A stretch of 64,000 bases of DNA from Rhodanobacter panaciterrae (GCF_014651895.1 NZ_BMXT01000001.1:1-64000); one strand, 5' to 3'. Positions 1-11,555 are shown, counted from the stretch's first letter. Numbers and translations are program-made. The notes: generated by a model from the letters alone, not told the origin.

Positions 1-66
1 AAGAGTAGGTCACCGCCAGGGGCTTTATCCCAAAAACCTCCACCCGAAACGGTGGGGGTTTTTTCT
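1..66 (+). ncRNA. tandem small RNA unit 1 (5' end outside window)
   Basis: This is the 3' part of the first of three related units. It carries the conserved 24-base core (7-30, beginning AGGTCACCGCC and ending GGGGCTTTATCC) directly followed by a rho-independent terminator (32-64). The upstream hairpin present in units 2 and 3 would lie before the window starts. The role is unknown; the reading as a small RNA is inferred from core plus terminator repeated three times. Confidence 0.5.
32..66 (+). terminator. intrinsic terminator of RNA unit 1
   Basis: An 8-bp stem CCTCCACC/GGTGGGGG (37-44 with 51-58, one T-G pair) with loop CGAAAC is followed by six T residues. A run of five A precedes the stem, so it could also work weakly on the other strand. 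Unit 3 ends in a copy with the same stem and loop. Confidence 0.8.
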
Positions 67-80
67 TGGTTGGGCGTTGC

Positions 81-170
81 TGTGGCGACCGTAGGTCGCG
101 ACCCGCAACAGGTCACCGCCAGGGGCTTTATCCAAGAAGGCCTCCCCATCCGGGGAGGCCTTCGTCTTTA
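81..170 (+). ncRNA. tandem small RNA unit 2
   Basis: The unit has three parts in order. First is a perfect 6-bp hairpin GCGACC-GTA-GGTCGC (85-99). Then comes a conserved unpaired stretch starting GCAACAGGTCA and ending GGGGCTTTATCC (105-133). Last is a strong terminator (136-163). The first 53 bases align without gaps to unit 3. The hairpin differs from unit 3 by a C-G to T-A pair exchange, which argues for selection on RNA structure. No open reading frame with a credible start fits the unit. The function, partner protein (Hfq or other) and targets are unknown. Confidence 0.6.
136..170 (+). terminator. intrinsic terminator of RNA unit 2
   Basis: A 12-bp stem GAAGGCCTCCCC (136-147) pairs with 152-163 around a 4-base loop, followed by the T-rich GTCTTTA. 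The stem sequence differs from the terminators of units 1 and 3 while the core before it is the same. Confidence 0.8.
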
Positions 171-190
171 TGGCGTTTGAAAGCGGCCAC

Positions 191-280
191 TGTGGCGATC
201 GACGATCGCTGGCTGCAACAGGTCACTGCCAGGGGCTTTATCCCTAAAACCTCCACCCGAAACGGTGGGGGTTTTTTCTT
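191..280 (+). ncRNA. tandem small RNA unit 3
   Basis: It has the same architecture as unit 2: hairpin GCGATC-GAC-GATCGC (195-209), conserved core (215-243; one C-to-T change in the AGGTCACTGCC part) and terminator (250-277). The distance from hairpin to core end is identical to unit 2. No promoter is obvious in the short gaps between units. They may be transcribed separately from weak promoters, or cut from a longer read-through transcript. Confidence 0.6.
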
Positions 281-282
281 TT
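246..282 (+). terminator. intrinsic terminator of RNA unit 3
   Basis: Stem CCTCCACC/GGTGGGGG (250-257 with 264-271), loop CGAAAC, then six T residues. Stem and loop are identical to the terminator of unit 1. Confidence 0.8.
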
Positions 283-346
283 GGGCGATCCAGGCGGCTG
301 CGGGGATAGGGCAAATTGTCGCGGCGAATTTGTGTTGCGCAGTATT

Positions 347-374
347 TTGCGAAGATCGGTGGTCGACTTATAGC
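347..374 (+). promoter_or_regulatory. possible sigma70 promoter of the yqhA-like gene
   Basis: TTGCGA (347-352) and TATAGC (369-374) are separated by 16 bases, about 20 bases before the chosen ATG. The match is moderate and the implied leader is very short. Bases 283-346 show nothing else recognisable. Confidence 0.3.
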
Positions 375-394
375 CACCCTTATCCCGGATATGC

Positions 395-961
395 ATGACG
401 TCTCCCAGCAAGAATCACCTAGGTCCCCTGTCGCAGCTGATCTTTTCCTCACGCTGGCTGCAACTGCCGCTGTATCTGGGACTGATCGTCGCTCAGGCGA
501 TCTACGTAGTGCAGTTTTTGCGCGAATTGTGGCACTTGGTGGAAACCACGTTGTTCCACAACGGTATCGACACAGCGGCAGGTGCCGATAGTGCCGAAGC
601 GACGATCATGTTGACCGTGCTGGGTCTGATCGATGTAGTGATGATCTCGAACCTGCTGGTGATGGTCATCGTGGGCGGCTACGAGACATTCGTATCCCGT
701 CTCAAGCTCGAAGGGCATCCGGATCAACCGGAATGGCTGTCGCATGTGAATGCCACGGTGCTGAAGGTGAAACTGGCAATGGCGATCATCGGCATTTCCT
801 CGATCCATTTGCTTGCCACCTTCATCAAGGCGCGCGCCATGGATGGCGAGACCATCATGTGGCAGATCCTGTTACACCTGACCTTTGTGATCTCCGCGGT
901 GGCGCTGGCGTATATCGACAAGCTGACCCAGCCGGCGGGAAGGCACGTCGAGGCGCATTGA
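395..961 (+). CDS. yqhA: UPF0114 family membrane protein (YqhA-like)
   Basis: A 188-residue inner-membrane protein of the UPF0114/YqhA family (TIGR00645), whose biochemical role is not established. Four hydrophobic segments are visible at about residues 22-42, 68-92, 125-145 and 150-172. The family-typical stretch GGYETF lies after the second. A second ATG four bases upstream is in another frame; the one at 395 leads into the conserved body. It lies upstream of glpK on the same strand, with an 84-base gap and no evident terminator, so co-transcription is possible. No functional link to glycerol use is known. Confidence 0.85.
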   Translation: MTSPSKNHLGPLSQLIFSSRWLQLPLYLGLIVAQAIYVVQFLRELWHLVETTLFHNGIDTAAGADSAEATIMLTVLGLIDVVMISNLLVMVIVGGYETFVSRLKLEGHPDQPEWLSHVNATVLKVKLAMAIIGISSIHLLATFIKARAMDGETIMWQILLHLTFVISAVALAYIDKLTQPAGRHVEAH

Positions 962-1024
962 ACGCCGACGTTGTGGATCGCGCACTGCACCGACCTGCTC
1001 TACTCTTCGCTGACAAGTTTTTGA

Positions 1025-2545
<1,521 letters not shown>

Positions 2546-2551
2546 TACGAA

Positions 2552-2581
2552 CGAGGCTCCCAGCGTGACGCGAGAGCCTCG
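2552..2581. terminator. hairpin between convergent glpK and PfkB-type kinase genes
   Basis: A perfect 8-bp stem CGAGGCTC (2552-2559) with GAGCCTCG (2574-2581) and a 14-base loop sits in the 59-base gap between two convergent genes. No T run follows on either strand, so termination is inferred from placement. Confidence 0.45.
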
Positions 2582-2604
2582 AGGTCAAGTCGCTCGTGTA
2601 GCGA

Positions 2605-3540
2605 TCAATCCAGTGCGTAACCGAACTGATCGAGGAATTCCGCAGCGAACTCGGTGTAGCTGAAGCGCTGGTTCTGCGTGCCGGGATGTTCGACTTTCAG
2701 CGCACCCATCAGCGAGGCCATGCGACCGATCGTCGGCCAGTCCTTGCCGCGCATGATGCCGAAGATCAGGCCGGCGCGATAAGCGTCGCCGCAGCCGGTC
2801 GGATCCACGATCTGGCGTTCGCGCGCAGGCGGAATGTGGTGAGTCTCGCTGCCGACGTGGATGATCGAGCCGCGCGGCCCCTGGGTCACGATATACGCGG
2901 TCACCTGGTCGGCGATCTCGGCGGCGCTCAAACCGGTACGCGTCTGCAGCAACTGCGACTCGTAGTCGTTGACGATCACATAGGTCGACTTGGCGATCAT
3001 CGAGCGGAACTCGTCACCGCTGAACAGCGGCATCGCCTGGCCCGGATCGAAGATGAACGGCACACCGCGTTCGGCAAACTCATCCACGTGCTGCAGCATC
3101 GCATCGCGACCATCGGGAGCGACGATCGCAAAGTCGATCTGCGGGATATCGCGTACGTGGTTTTCCTGCGCGCTGGACATCGCGCCCGGATGGAAGGCGG
3201 TGATCTGGTTGTTGTCCAGATCGGTGGTGATGAAGCACTGCGGGGTGAACTGGTCGTCGAACTCGCGCACGCAGTCGAGCCGGATGCCGCACTGTTCCAT
3301 ATGCTTGCGGTATGGCGCGAAGTCCTGGCCTACGGCCGCCACCGGCAACGGATCGCCGCCGAGCAGTTTGAGATTGTAGGCAATATTGCCGGCGCAGCCG
3401 CCGAATTCGCGACGCATCCGCGGGACCAGAAACGACACGTTCAGAATATGCATCTGATCGGGCAGGATGTGATTCTTGAACTGGTCCTGGAACACCATGA
3501 TGGTGTCGTAGGCCAACGATCCGCAGATGACGGCAGGCAT
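2605..3540 (-). CDS. PfkB-family carbohydrate/nucleoside kinase
   Basis: A ribokinase-like (PfkB) small-molecule kinase of 311 residues. The N-terminal glycine-rich region REFGGCAGNIAYNLKLLGG (about 44-62) is the PfkB signature 1 area. The C-terminal DPTGCGDAYRAGL is signature 2, with the catalytic base Asp in GCGD and the anion-hole glycines. The more usual GAGD has become GCGD. The substrate cannot be told from sequence. The adenosine-kinase-like subgroup is likely from the FGGCAGNIAYNL pattern. The gene is divergent from mreB across a 276-base spacer. Confidence 0.8.
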   Translation of the reverse strand: MPAVICGSLAYDTIMVFQDQFKNHILPDQMHILNVSFLVPRMRREFGGCAGNIAYNLKLLGGDPLPVAAVGQDFAPYRKHMEQCGIRLDCVREFDDQFTPQCFITTDLDNNQITAFHPGAMSSAQENHVRDIPQIDFAIVAPDGRDAMLQHVDEFAERGVPFIFDPGQAMPLFSGDEFRSMIAKSTYVIVNDYESQLLQTRTGLSAAEIADQVTAYIVTQGPRGSIIHVGSETHHIPPARERQIVDPTGCGDAYRAGLIFGIMRGKDWPTIGRMASLMGALKVEHPGTQNQRFSYTEFAAEFLDQFGYALD

Positions 3541-3746
3541 GATGTGCGGGAGTCCCCAAGCAAGGTGAAAAGGCCGCGCACGTCGTGATCGGCGGACAGC
3601 CGAACCAGAATGCTGCGGTCAAAGGATGGAATCGTACCGCCATATGCCCGCGTTGGCGACTTTTTGCAGCAACGCGCTGCTCACTTCAAGGTGCAGGAAA
3701 TGCGCATATGGCAGTGTTGTGAAAGGATTTCTTAACGTAATGGTCC

Positions 3747-4863
<1,117 letters not shown>

Positions 4864-4885
4864 CCCACGCTAGGCAGGGGCGGCC

Positions 4886-5863
4886 ATGGCGCGCACGCGC
4901 GACGAATCCTCGCCTCTGTTCGCCGGCAATGCGGCCGGCACGCTGCGGCTGATTATCTATCTCGCGCTGGCTGTGGTGCTGATGGTGCTCGATCAGCGCA
5001 ACGGCTGGTTGTGGCGTCTGCGCTACGGTGCATCGGCGGTGGTGGAGCCGGTGTATCGGCTGGCCGGTCTGCCGGCTGCGGGCGTGCGCACCATGAGCGT
5101 GGCGTTTGCCGATCGTCAGCGATTGACCGAGCAGAACCAGCGGCTGCGCGAAGACCTGCTGCTGGCCAATGCCAAGTTGAACCGGATGGCCGCCGTCGCC
5201 GAACAGAACCAGCGGTTGAAGGAACTGCTCGATACCCAGCACAGTCTGGAGCTCAACGTGCAGTTGGCGCGCGTAATCGGCGTGGATCTGGGTGCCTACC
5301 GCTACCAACTGACCTTGAACGTGGGTAGCCGTGATGGCGTCAAGCCGGGTCAGCCGGTGATCGATGCGCATGGCGTGATGGGTCAGGTGAAGGAAGTGCT
5401 ACCGACCACCGCGGTGGTGATGCTGGTTACCGATCCGGCCCACGCCATTCCGGTGGTGATCGAGCGTTCGGGTTTGCGCACAGTGGCGTATGGCTCGCGC
5501 GACGGCGATCAGCTCGCTCTGCCCAATATCCCCTTGGCGGCCGACGTGCGTGCGGGCGACAAACTGCTTACTTCCGGCCTCGGCGGGCGCTTTCCGCCGG
5601 GCTTCCCGGTGGGTGAGATCGTCTCGGTGGCGCCGGCAGCCACGGGCATGTTCCTGGTGGCGCAGGCGCGCCCGGCAGCGGATCTCGATCGCAGCGAGGA
5701 CGTGCTGCTGCTGCACGATCAGGCCGAGCCGGACGGGCCGCCAGCCCTGGTGAAACCGATGGGGCCACCCAGCGATCTGACGCCGAACGGAGCCGCCGCG
5801 CCTGCGGCAAACGCCACGGTCCAGTCAGTGACGACGCCGGCGACGGTCGGGGTGCCGCAATGA
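4886..5863 (+). CDS. mreC: rod shape-determining protein MreC
   Basis: Bitopic elongasome protein that links MreB to PBP2 and activates it. One N-terminal membrane segment is at about residues 18-38. A leucine/glutamine-rich coiled coil follows at about 70-110. The beta-rich MreC core (about 115-270) contains the stretch VIDAHGVMGQVKEV. The last ~45 residues are rich in proline and alanine and look disordered. Its stop overlaps the mreD start (ATGA), indicating translational coupling. Confidence 0.95.
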   Translation: MARTRDESSPLFAGNAAGTLRLIIYLALAVVLMVLDQRNGWLWRLRYGASAVVEPVYRLAGLPAAGVRTMSVAFADRQRLTEQNQRLREDLLLANAKLNRMAAVAEQNQRLKELLDTQHSLELNVQLARVIGVDLGAYRYQLTLNVGSRDGVKPGQPVIDAHGVMGQVKEVLPTTAVVMLVTDPAHAIPVVIERSGLRTVAYGSRDGDQLALPNIPLAADVRAGDKLLTSGLGGRFPPGFPVGEIVSVAPAATGMFLVAQARPAADLDRSEDVLLLHDQAEPDGPPALVKPMGPPSDLTPNGAAAPAANATVQSVTTPATVGVPQ

Positions 5864-6345
5864 ACAAGCAGCGTTTGAGCCTGTGGTGGTTCATCGGCAC
5901 GCTGGTGTTTGCGCTGGTGTCGATGCTGGTGCCGTTGCCCGGCGTGCTGGAGCCGTTCAAGCCGTACTGGCCGGCACTGTTCCTGCTGTACTGGTCGCTG
6001 GAGTCGGAGGACCGGGTCACCTTGGGGCTGGCCTTCATGGTGGGACTGGGCGCGGATCTGCTCAATGGCGTGGTGCTGGGCGAGCAGGCCTTGCGTCTGT
6101 GCGCGCTGGTTTTTATCGCGCTGCGCTTTCGCTCACGGCTGCGTTTCTTTCCGATGTGGCAGCAGGCGCTCGCAGTGCTGGCGCTGTTGTTGAACGACCG
6201 CATCCTGCTGCTGATCGTGCGTGTGCTGGCCGGCGGGACGCTGCCGCCGGCCAGCTGGTGGATTTCGCCGTTCGTCGGTGCGGCGTTGTGGCCGTTCCTG
6301 TTCCTGCTGCTCGACGACTTGCGCGCACGTCTGCGGATTCAATGA
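5860..6345 (+). CDS. mreD: rod shape-determining protein MreD
   Basis: Small polytopic membrane protein (161 residues) of the elongasome, with five to six hydrophobic segments. A family-like stretch PYWPALFLLYWSLESEDRV is near residues 34-52 and GLGADLLNGVVLGEQAL near 66-82. It overlaps mreC by four bases and precedes the PBP2 gene by 16 bases, the standard order. Confidence 0.95.
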   Translation: MNKQRLSLWWFIGTLVFALVSMLVPLPGVLEPFKPYWPALFLLYWSLESEDRVTLGLAFMVGLGADLLNGVVLGEQALRLCALVFIALRFRSRLRFFPMWQQALAVLALLLNDRILLLIVRVLAGGTLPPASWWISPFVGAALWPFLFLLLDDLRARLRIQ

Positions 6346-6361
6346 GACATGAACCAGTGAC

Positions 6362-8434
6362 ATGAAGATCCGGCGATCGCTCAAGGACCCTCGTGGCGAA
6401 AGCCTGCTGTTCCGGCGTCGTGCGCTGGCGGGGTTCGTGCTGATTCTGCTGGGTCTGTGCCTGCTGGTCACTCGCTTCGTGTTTCTGCAGGTGACCCATC
6501 ACGACGAGTTCGTCACCCGTTCGACCAACAATCGCGTCAAGCCACGTGCGATCCCGCCGGCGCGCGGACTGATCTACGACCGCAACGGCGTGCTGCTGGC
6601 CGACAACGTGCCGGCGTTCCGGCTCGAAGTGGTACCCGAGCAGATCACCGACATGCCGGCCTTGCTGGAGCAGCTCGGCAAGGTGGTGCCGCTGGGCCAG
6701 GACGACCTGGATGCGTTCCGCAAGCAGCTCAAGCAAAGCCGGCGCTTCGACAGCGTGCCGTTGAAGATGCACCTGACCGAGGACGAGATCGATCGTTTTG
6801 CGGTGAACCGTTGGCGCTTTCCCGGCGTGGACGTGGTGCCTTATCTGACCCGGCGTTATCCGCTGGCTGGACTGTTCGCCCATGTGGTGGGCTATGTCGG
6901 GCGTATCGATGCGGACGATGTCGAGCGGCTCGATCCGAAGCGCTACCAGGGCACCAGCCACGTCGGTCGCAGCGGCATCGAGCGCTCCTACGAGGATGTG
7001 CTGCACGGCACGCCGGGTTACGAATTGCTGGAAGTGAATGCCGATGGACGCACTCAGCGCGTGCTGGAAACGCATGCGCCGATACCTGGCAGAAATCTGT
7101 ACCTGAGCATCGACGTGCGCCTGCAGAAAGCCGCCGAAGCCGCGTTCGCCGGCCGGCCCGGTGCGGCGGTGGCGATCGATCCGCGCAATGGCCAGGTGCT
7201 GGCGATGGTCAGCGTGCCGACGTTCGATCCGAACCTGTTCGTCAACGGCATCAACCACGCCGACTACAGCGCGTTGACCAACGACCCGGACAAGCCGCTA
7301 GTCAACCGCGCGCTGAAAGGTGTCTATCCGCCCGGCTCCACGGTAAAGCCTTTCCTTGCGCTGGGCGGGCTCGAATATGGTGTGCGCCGGCCCGAGGACA
7401 CCGTGTTCTCCACCGGCCAGTTCTGCCTGCCAGGACATGGCGGCAGCAACTCGACGGGGCGCGGAGGTTGTTACCGCGACGATACGCGTGGCGGCGACGG
7501 CACGGTGAACATGGTGCGTGCGATCGAGAAGTCGACCAACACCTACTTCTACAAGCTCGCGCTGGATATGGGCATCGATCGACTGAGCGAGTGGATGAGT
7601 CGCTTCAGTTTCGGCGGCAAGACCGGCATCGATCTGCTCGGTGAATCCGAAGGCATCCTGCCCTCGCGCCAGTGGAAGGCCGCGCACAGCAAGTTCGGCT
7701 GGTTCCCCGGTGAAACGGTGATTGCCGGCATCGGTCAGGGTTACTGGGCGGTGACTCCGCTGCAGCTCGGGCATGCGATCGCCACCTTCGCCGGTCATGG
7801 CGTGCCTTACGCACCGCGGCTGGTGATGGCCACCACCGCGGTGGCCGACACGCAACAGCGACCGTTGCCGAATCCACCCAGTGGTCCGTCGTTGATCCGC
7901 AGGCCTGCCGAATGGGACGTGATCAACCAAGGCATGCGTGCGGTGATCGTCAGCGGCACCGGCAAACTGGCGAAATTGAACGATGGCTTTCCCTATCTGA
8001 TCGCGGGCAAGAGCGGCACCGCCGAGCGCTTCTCGCGCACATCTTCAGCGTATGACACCAACAAGAACCTCGCCTACCTGGCGACACGCCATCGCGCATG
8101 GTTCATGGGTTATACGCCGACCGATGACCCGCAGATTGCGGCCGCGGTCGTGCTTGAGGCCGGTGCGTGGGGCGGTACCGATGCCGGACCGATCATGCGC
8201 AAGATTTTCGATGCGTGGGTCATCGCGAAGGGCGGCCCCACGCCACGGGATGTGCCCCTGCCTGCGCCGGGTTCGTCCAGTCAGGAATCGCCGGATCAGG
8301 GCTTGCCAAATCAGCGTGATCAGCGCGCGCCGACCGAGAGCGCGCCAAATGACAGCACGGCACCGGTGGAAGATGTTCCGGTGGAAGACACTCCTGCACA
8401 GGCATCCAGCAGCGACGGGGCCACGCCACCATGA
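6362..8434 (+). CDS. mrdA: penicillin-binding protein 2 (elongation transpeptidase)
   Basis: Class B PBP that cross-links new glycan during elongation; the periplasmic partner of RodA. It has a short cytoplasmic N-terminus, a membrane anchor (about residues 20-42) and a dimerisation domain with RGLIYDRNGVLLADN near 65. The transpeptidase domain carries Ser326-x-x-Lys329 (PGSTVK), Ser391-Thr-Asn and Lys550-Ser-Gly. At 690 residues it is longer than E. coli PBP2 (633). The excess is a roughly 60-residue Pro/Ser/Glu/Asp-rich tail after the transpeptidase domain. It overlaps rodA by four bases. Confidence 0.96.
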   Translation: MKIRRSLKDPRGESLLFRRRALAGFVLILLGLCLLVTRFVFLQVTHHDEFVTRSTNNRVKPRAIPPARGLIYDRNGVLLADNVPAFRLEVVPEQITDMPALLEQLGKVVPLGQDDLDAFRKQLKQSRRFDSVPLKMHLTEDEIDRFAVNRWRFPGVDVVPYLTRRYPLAGLFAHVVGYVGRIDADDVERLDPKRYQGTSHVGRSGIERSYEDVLHGTPGYELLEVNADGRTQRVLETHAPIPGRNLYLSIDVRLQKAAEAAFAGRPGAAVAIDPRNGQVLAMVSVPTFDPNLFVNGINHADYSALTNDPDKPLVNRALKGVYPPGSTVKPFLALGGLEYGVRRPEDTVFSTGQFCLPGHGGSNSTGRGGCYRDDTRGGDGTVNMVRAIEKSTNTYFYKLALDMGIDRLSEWMSRFSFGGKTGIDLLGESEGILPSRQWKAAHSKFGWFPGETVIAGIGQGYWAVTPLQLGHAIATFAGHGVPYAPRLVMATTAVADTQQRPLPNPPSGPSLIRRPAEWDVINQGMRAVIVSGTGKLAKLNDGFPYLIAGKSGTAERFSRTSSAYDTNKNLAYLATRHRAWFMGYTPTDDPQIAAAVVLEAGAWGGTDAGPIMRKIFDAWVIAKGGPTPRDVPLPAPGSSSQESPDQGLPNQRDQRAPTESAPNDSTAPVEDVPVEDTPAQASSSDGATPP

Positions 8435-9546
8435 TCGGAACCATAAGCGTTCGCCTGCAGCGCTTTCTGCGGCGCAGTCTGACCCGGCCCCGCATCGATC
8501 TGCCGCTGGCGCTCGGCTTGTTCGTACTCGCTTTGATCGGCCTGGTCACGCTGTACAGCGCCAGCAATGCCAGCCTCGGCATGGTCGGTGGGCAGGCGGC
8601 CCGTTTCGTGCTCGGCGGCGTGTTGTTGCTGGTGGTGTCACGCATCCCGCCGGCAGTGTTGCGCGGCTGGACGCCATGGCTTTACGCCGGCAGCACCGCG
8701 CTGCTGGTGGTGGTGGCGATCCTCGGCGAGGGGCGCGGCTCGGTGCGCTGGCTGGACCTCGGGGTGATGCGCTTTCAGCCGTCCGAATTGCTCAAGCTGA
8801 CCATGCCGATGATGGTGGCCTGGTATCTGCATCCGCGCCAATTGCCGCCGGGCTGGAAGGACATTGTGGTGGTCGGCGCGCTGATCGCGATCCCGGCTGG
8901 ACTGATCGCCGAACAGCCAGACCTGGGCACCGCCGTACTGGTGACGGCCGCCGGTGCGTTCGCGCTGTTCCTGTCCGGCATGGCGTGGTGGCGCATCGGC
9001 CTGCTGGTCGGTGCGGTTGGCGGCATGATTCCGGTCGGTTGGCACTTCCTGCATCAGTACCAGCGCGATCGCGTGCTGACCCTGCTCAATCCGGAATCCG
9101 ATCCTCTCGGCAACGGCTGGCACATCATCCAGTCGCAGATTGCGGTGGGCTCCGGCGGCATCTTCGGCAAGGGCTGGCAGCACAGCACACAGTCGCGGCT
9201 GGATTTCCTGCCCGAACACACCACCGATTTCATTTTCGCGGTGTTTTCCGAGGAGTTCGGCCTGGTTGGCGTGTGTGTGCTGGTCGCACTGTATGCATTC
9301 ATCATCGGCCGCTGCCTGTGGATCGCGATGGAGGCGCGCGACACCTATTCGCGCCTGCTCGCCGGTGCGATCGGCATGAGTTTCTTCGTCTACGTGTTCG
9401 TCAACGGCGGCATGGTCGCTGGCATGTTGCCGGTGGTCGGTGTGCCGATGCCGATGATCAGTTACGGCGGTACGTCGGCCGTGTCGCTGCTGGTTGGTTT
9501 CGGTGTGCTGATGTCGATTCATGCCAATCGCAAGGCGCACCTGTGA
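8431..9546 (+). CDS. rodA: peptidoglycan glycosyltransferase RodA
   Basis: SEDS-family polymerase that builds glycan strands from lipid II in complex with PBP2. About ten membrane segments are visible. The large periplasmic loop holds the family stretch LDFLPEHTTDFIFAV and the C-terminal part has GMLPVVGVPMPMISYGG. Length 371 is normal. Start ATG overlaps the mrdA stop (ATGA), which fits stoichiometric translation of the synthase pair. Confidence 0.97.
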   Translation: MIGTISVRLQRFLRRSLTRPRIDLPLALGLFVLALIGLVTLYSASNASLGMVGGQAARFVLGGVLLLVVSRIPPAVLRGWTPWLYAGSTALLVVVAILGEGRGSVRWLDLGVMRFQPSELLKLTMPMMVAWYLHPRQLPPGWKDIVVVGALIAIPAGLIAEQPDLGTAVLVTAAGAFALFLSGMAWWRIGLLVGAVGGMIPVGWHFLHQYQRDRVLTLLNPESDPLGNGWHIIQSQIAVGSGGIFGKGWQHSTQSRLDFLPEHTTDFIFAVFSEEFGLVGVCVLVALYAFIIGRCLWIAMEARDTYSRLLAGAIGMSFFVYVFVNGGMVAGMLPVVGVPMPMISYGGTSAVSLLVGFGVLMSIHANRKAHL

Positions 9547-9642
9547 ACACAGCCAGTGCAGCGCCCGCGCACGGCCCGAAGTTGCGCCGGTGTGCGTGTT
9601 AGGCTTTCGATGACATCAGTTTTCTGCGAGCGGAGCCTCCAC

Positions 9643-10647
9643 ATGACAGCCACTCCTGCGCCGCGCGCGGCATGTTTCCTCGCCATCCTCAGCCTGCTCT
9701 GGGTGACTGCGCCGGCGCTGGCGACGACGCATCCCGGCCAGGTCGAGCTGGTGCGCGAGGTGGCGCGTGATACCGGCAAGAGCCCACAGGCGCTGAACGC
9801 GTTGCTCGATGGCGCGAAGATGCAGCAGAGCATTCTCGATGCGATCAGCCGTCCGGCCGAGGCCAAGCCGTGGAAGGATTACCGGCCGATCTTCCTCAAC
9901 GACAAGCGCATCAACGACGGCATCGCTTTCTATCGCGAGCATCGCGCGATGCTGGAGCAGATCGGCCGGCAGTACGGCGTGGCGCCGCAGTACATCGTGG
10001 CGATCGTCGGCGTGGAGACCAGCTACGGCGGCAACACCGGCAAGTACAAGGTGCTCGATGCGCTGGTCACGCTGGGCCTGTATTACCCGCCGCGGGCGAA
10101 GTTTTTCCGCGAGCAGTTGAAGGAGCTGCTGGAGATGCCCGCCAACCATCTGGCCGGCCCGATCGACACGCTCACCGGTTCGTATGCCGGCGCGCAAGGC
10201 TGGGGCCAGTTCATGCCCACCAGCATCCGCGACTTTGCGGTGGATGCGGATCAGGATGGTCGCATCGACCTGAAGAATTCGCTGCCGGACATCTTCGCCA
10301 GTGTGGCGAACTACTTCGCGAAACACGGGTGGGTCAACGGCGGTCCGGTCGCTGCGCGGGCGCAGCCGGATGTGGCGGCGCGACCGATCGAGGCGAAGGA
10401 CGCCAAGCCGCAGTGGCCGCTGGAGCAGCTCGAAGCGTGGGGCTATGCGCCGTTGCAATCACTGTCGCCGGCGCAGCCGACCAGCCTGCAGACGCTGGAC
10501 GGTCCGAACGGGCCGGAGTACTGGTTCACTTTCCAGAATTTCTACGTGATCACGCGTTACAACCGCAGCCCGCTGTATGCGATGGCGGTCGATCAGCTGG
10601 CGGGCGCCATCGCCGCCGGCGTGGCGCAGGCGGACGCAGCACCATGA
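9643..10647 (+). CDS. mltB: membrane-bound lytic murein transglycosylase B family
   Basis: Periplasmic lytic transglycosylase (GH103) that cleaves the MurNAc-GlcNAc bond with 1,6-anhydro product. The chosen ATG has GGAG seven bases upstream and gives a signal peptide ending ALA around residue 27. An upstream in-frame ATG would bury that signal. Catalytic Glu125 lies in VGVETSYGG. The goose-lysozyme-like motif AQGWGQFMPTS follows. No lipobox cysteine is seen at the cleavage site, so it may be soluble rather than lipidated. Its stop overlaps the rlpA start by four bases. Confidence 0.93.
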   Translation: MTATPAPRAACFLAILSLLWVTAPALATTHPGQVELVREVARDTGKSPQALNALLDGAKMQQSILDAISRPAEAKPWKDYRPIFLNDKRINDGIAFYREHRAMLEQIGRQYGVAPQYIVAIVGVETSYGGNTGKYKVLDALVTLGLYYPPRAKFFREQLKELLEMPANHLAGPIDTLTGSYAGAQGWGQFMPTSIRDFAVDADQDGRIDLKNSLPDIFASVANYFAKHGWVNGGPVAARAQPDVAARPIEAKDAKPQWPLEQLEAWGYAPLQSLSPAQPTSLQTLDGPNGPEYWFTFQNFYVITRYNRSPLYAMAVDQLAGAIAAGVAQADAAP

Positions 10648-11555
10648 GGTTGATGGGCGTAGTGGCGCTGTTGCTGGCGATGCTGTTGCTGGCTGGCTGC
10701 GGCGGTGCGAAGACGAAACCCTCCCATGCCGGCAGCAGCCGTTCGCAGCCGAGCCGGGCCGGCGGCAACGTTGCCGGCGGCGACAGCTTCCGCGATGACC
10801 TCAGCAAATCGCAGAGCAGCCGTTATCGCGACGGCAGCGACAGCGTGCCGGGCGACGTGCCGGACGTCAGCAAGCTGACCGAGCCGGTGCCGAAGTCGGA
10901 GCCGCGCTCGCTGTACGGCAACAAGTCGCCGTATACCGTGCTTGGACAAACGTACAACGTGCTGCCCAGCGCGCGTGATTACGACGAGCGCGGCATCGCC
11001 TCGTTCTACGGCAACAAGTTCCACGGCTACAAGACCTCCAGCCTGGAAACCTACGACATGTACGCGTTCAGTGCCGCCAGCACCACGCTGCCGCTGCCCA
11101 GCTACGCGCGCGTCACCAATCTGGAAAACGGCAAGAGCGTGATCGTGCGGGTCAACGACCGCGGCCCGTTCCACCAGAACCGGCTGATCGACCTGTCCTA
11201 CGCGGCCGCCGTGAAAATCGGCATCTGGCCCAAGGGCACCGGACTGGTCGAGGTGCGCGGCATCGATCCGGGCCATCCGGCGCCGGAACTGCCGCCGCCG
11301 GCTGTGGTCACATCCGGACACCCGGGCATCTACCTGCAGGTGGGCGCGTTCTCGGATGCGGACAATGCCGAGCGGCTGGCCCAGCGTCTGCGCCAGGCCA
11401 ACTTGGGCGACGTGCAGGTGATGGACGCCGACGTCAACGGTCGCCGCGTGCGGCGCGTGCGGGTCGGGCCGCTGGCCGATGTGGATCGCGCCGACCAGGT
11501 CAGCGCCCGGATCGAAGGCATGGGTCTGCCGCGGCCTCAGGTCGCGGTAGACTGA
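10644..11555 (+). CDS. rlpA: septal ring lytic transglycosylase RlpA lipoprotein
   Basis: Outer-membrane lipoprotein. The signal peptide ends in the lipobox LLAGC (Cys19). A Ser/Gly-rich spacer follows to about residue 110. The double-psi beta-barrel transglycosylase domain spans about 112-195, with GIASFYGNKFHG and RVNDRGPF (active-site Asp). A SPOR domain is at the C-terminus (about 230-303), which in this family binds denuded glycan at the septum. It is coupled to mltB by an ATGA overlap and followed by the carboxypeptidase gene, the usual gammaproteobacterial order. Confidence 0.94.
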   Translation: MRLMGVVALLLAMLLLAGCGGAKTKPSHAGSSRSQPSRAGGNVAGGDSFRDDLSKSQSSRYRDGSDSVPGDVPDVSKLTEPVPKSEPRSLYGNKSPYTVLGQTYNVLPSARDYDERGIASFYGNKFHGYKTSSLETYDMYAFSAASTTLPLPSYARVTNLENGKSVIVRVNDRGPFHQNRLIDLSYAAAVKIGIWPKGTGLVEVRGIDPGHPAPELPPPAVVTSGHPGIYLQVGAFSDADNAERLAQRLRQANLGDVQVMDADVNGRRVRRVRVGPLADVDRADQVSARIEGMGLPRPQVAVD

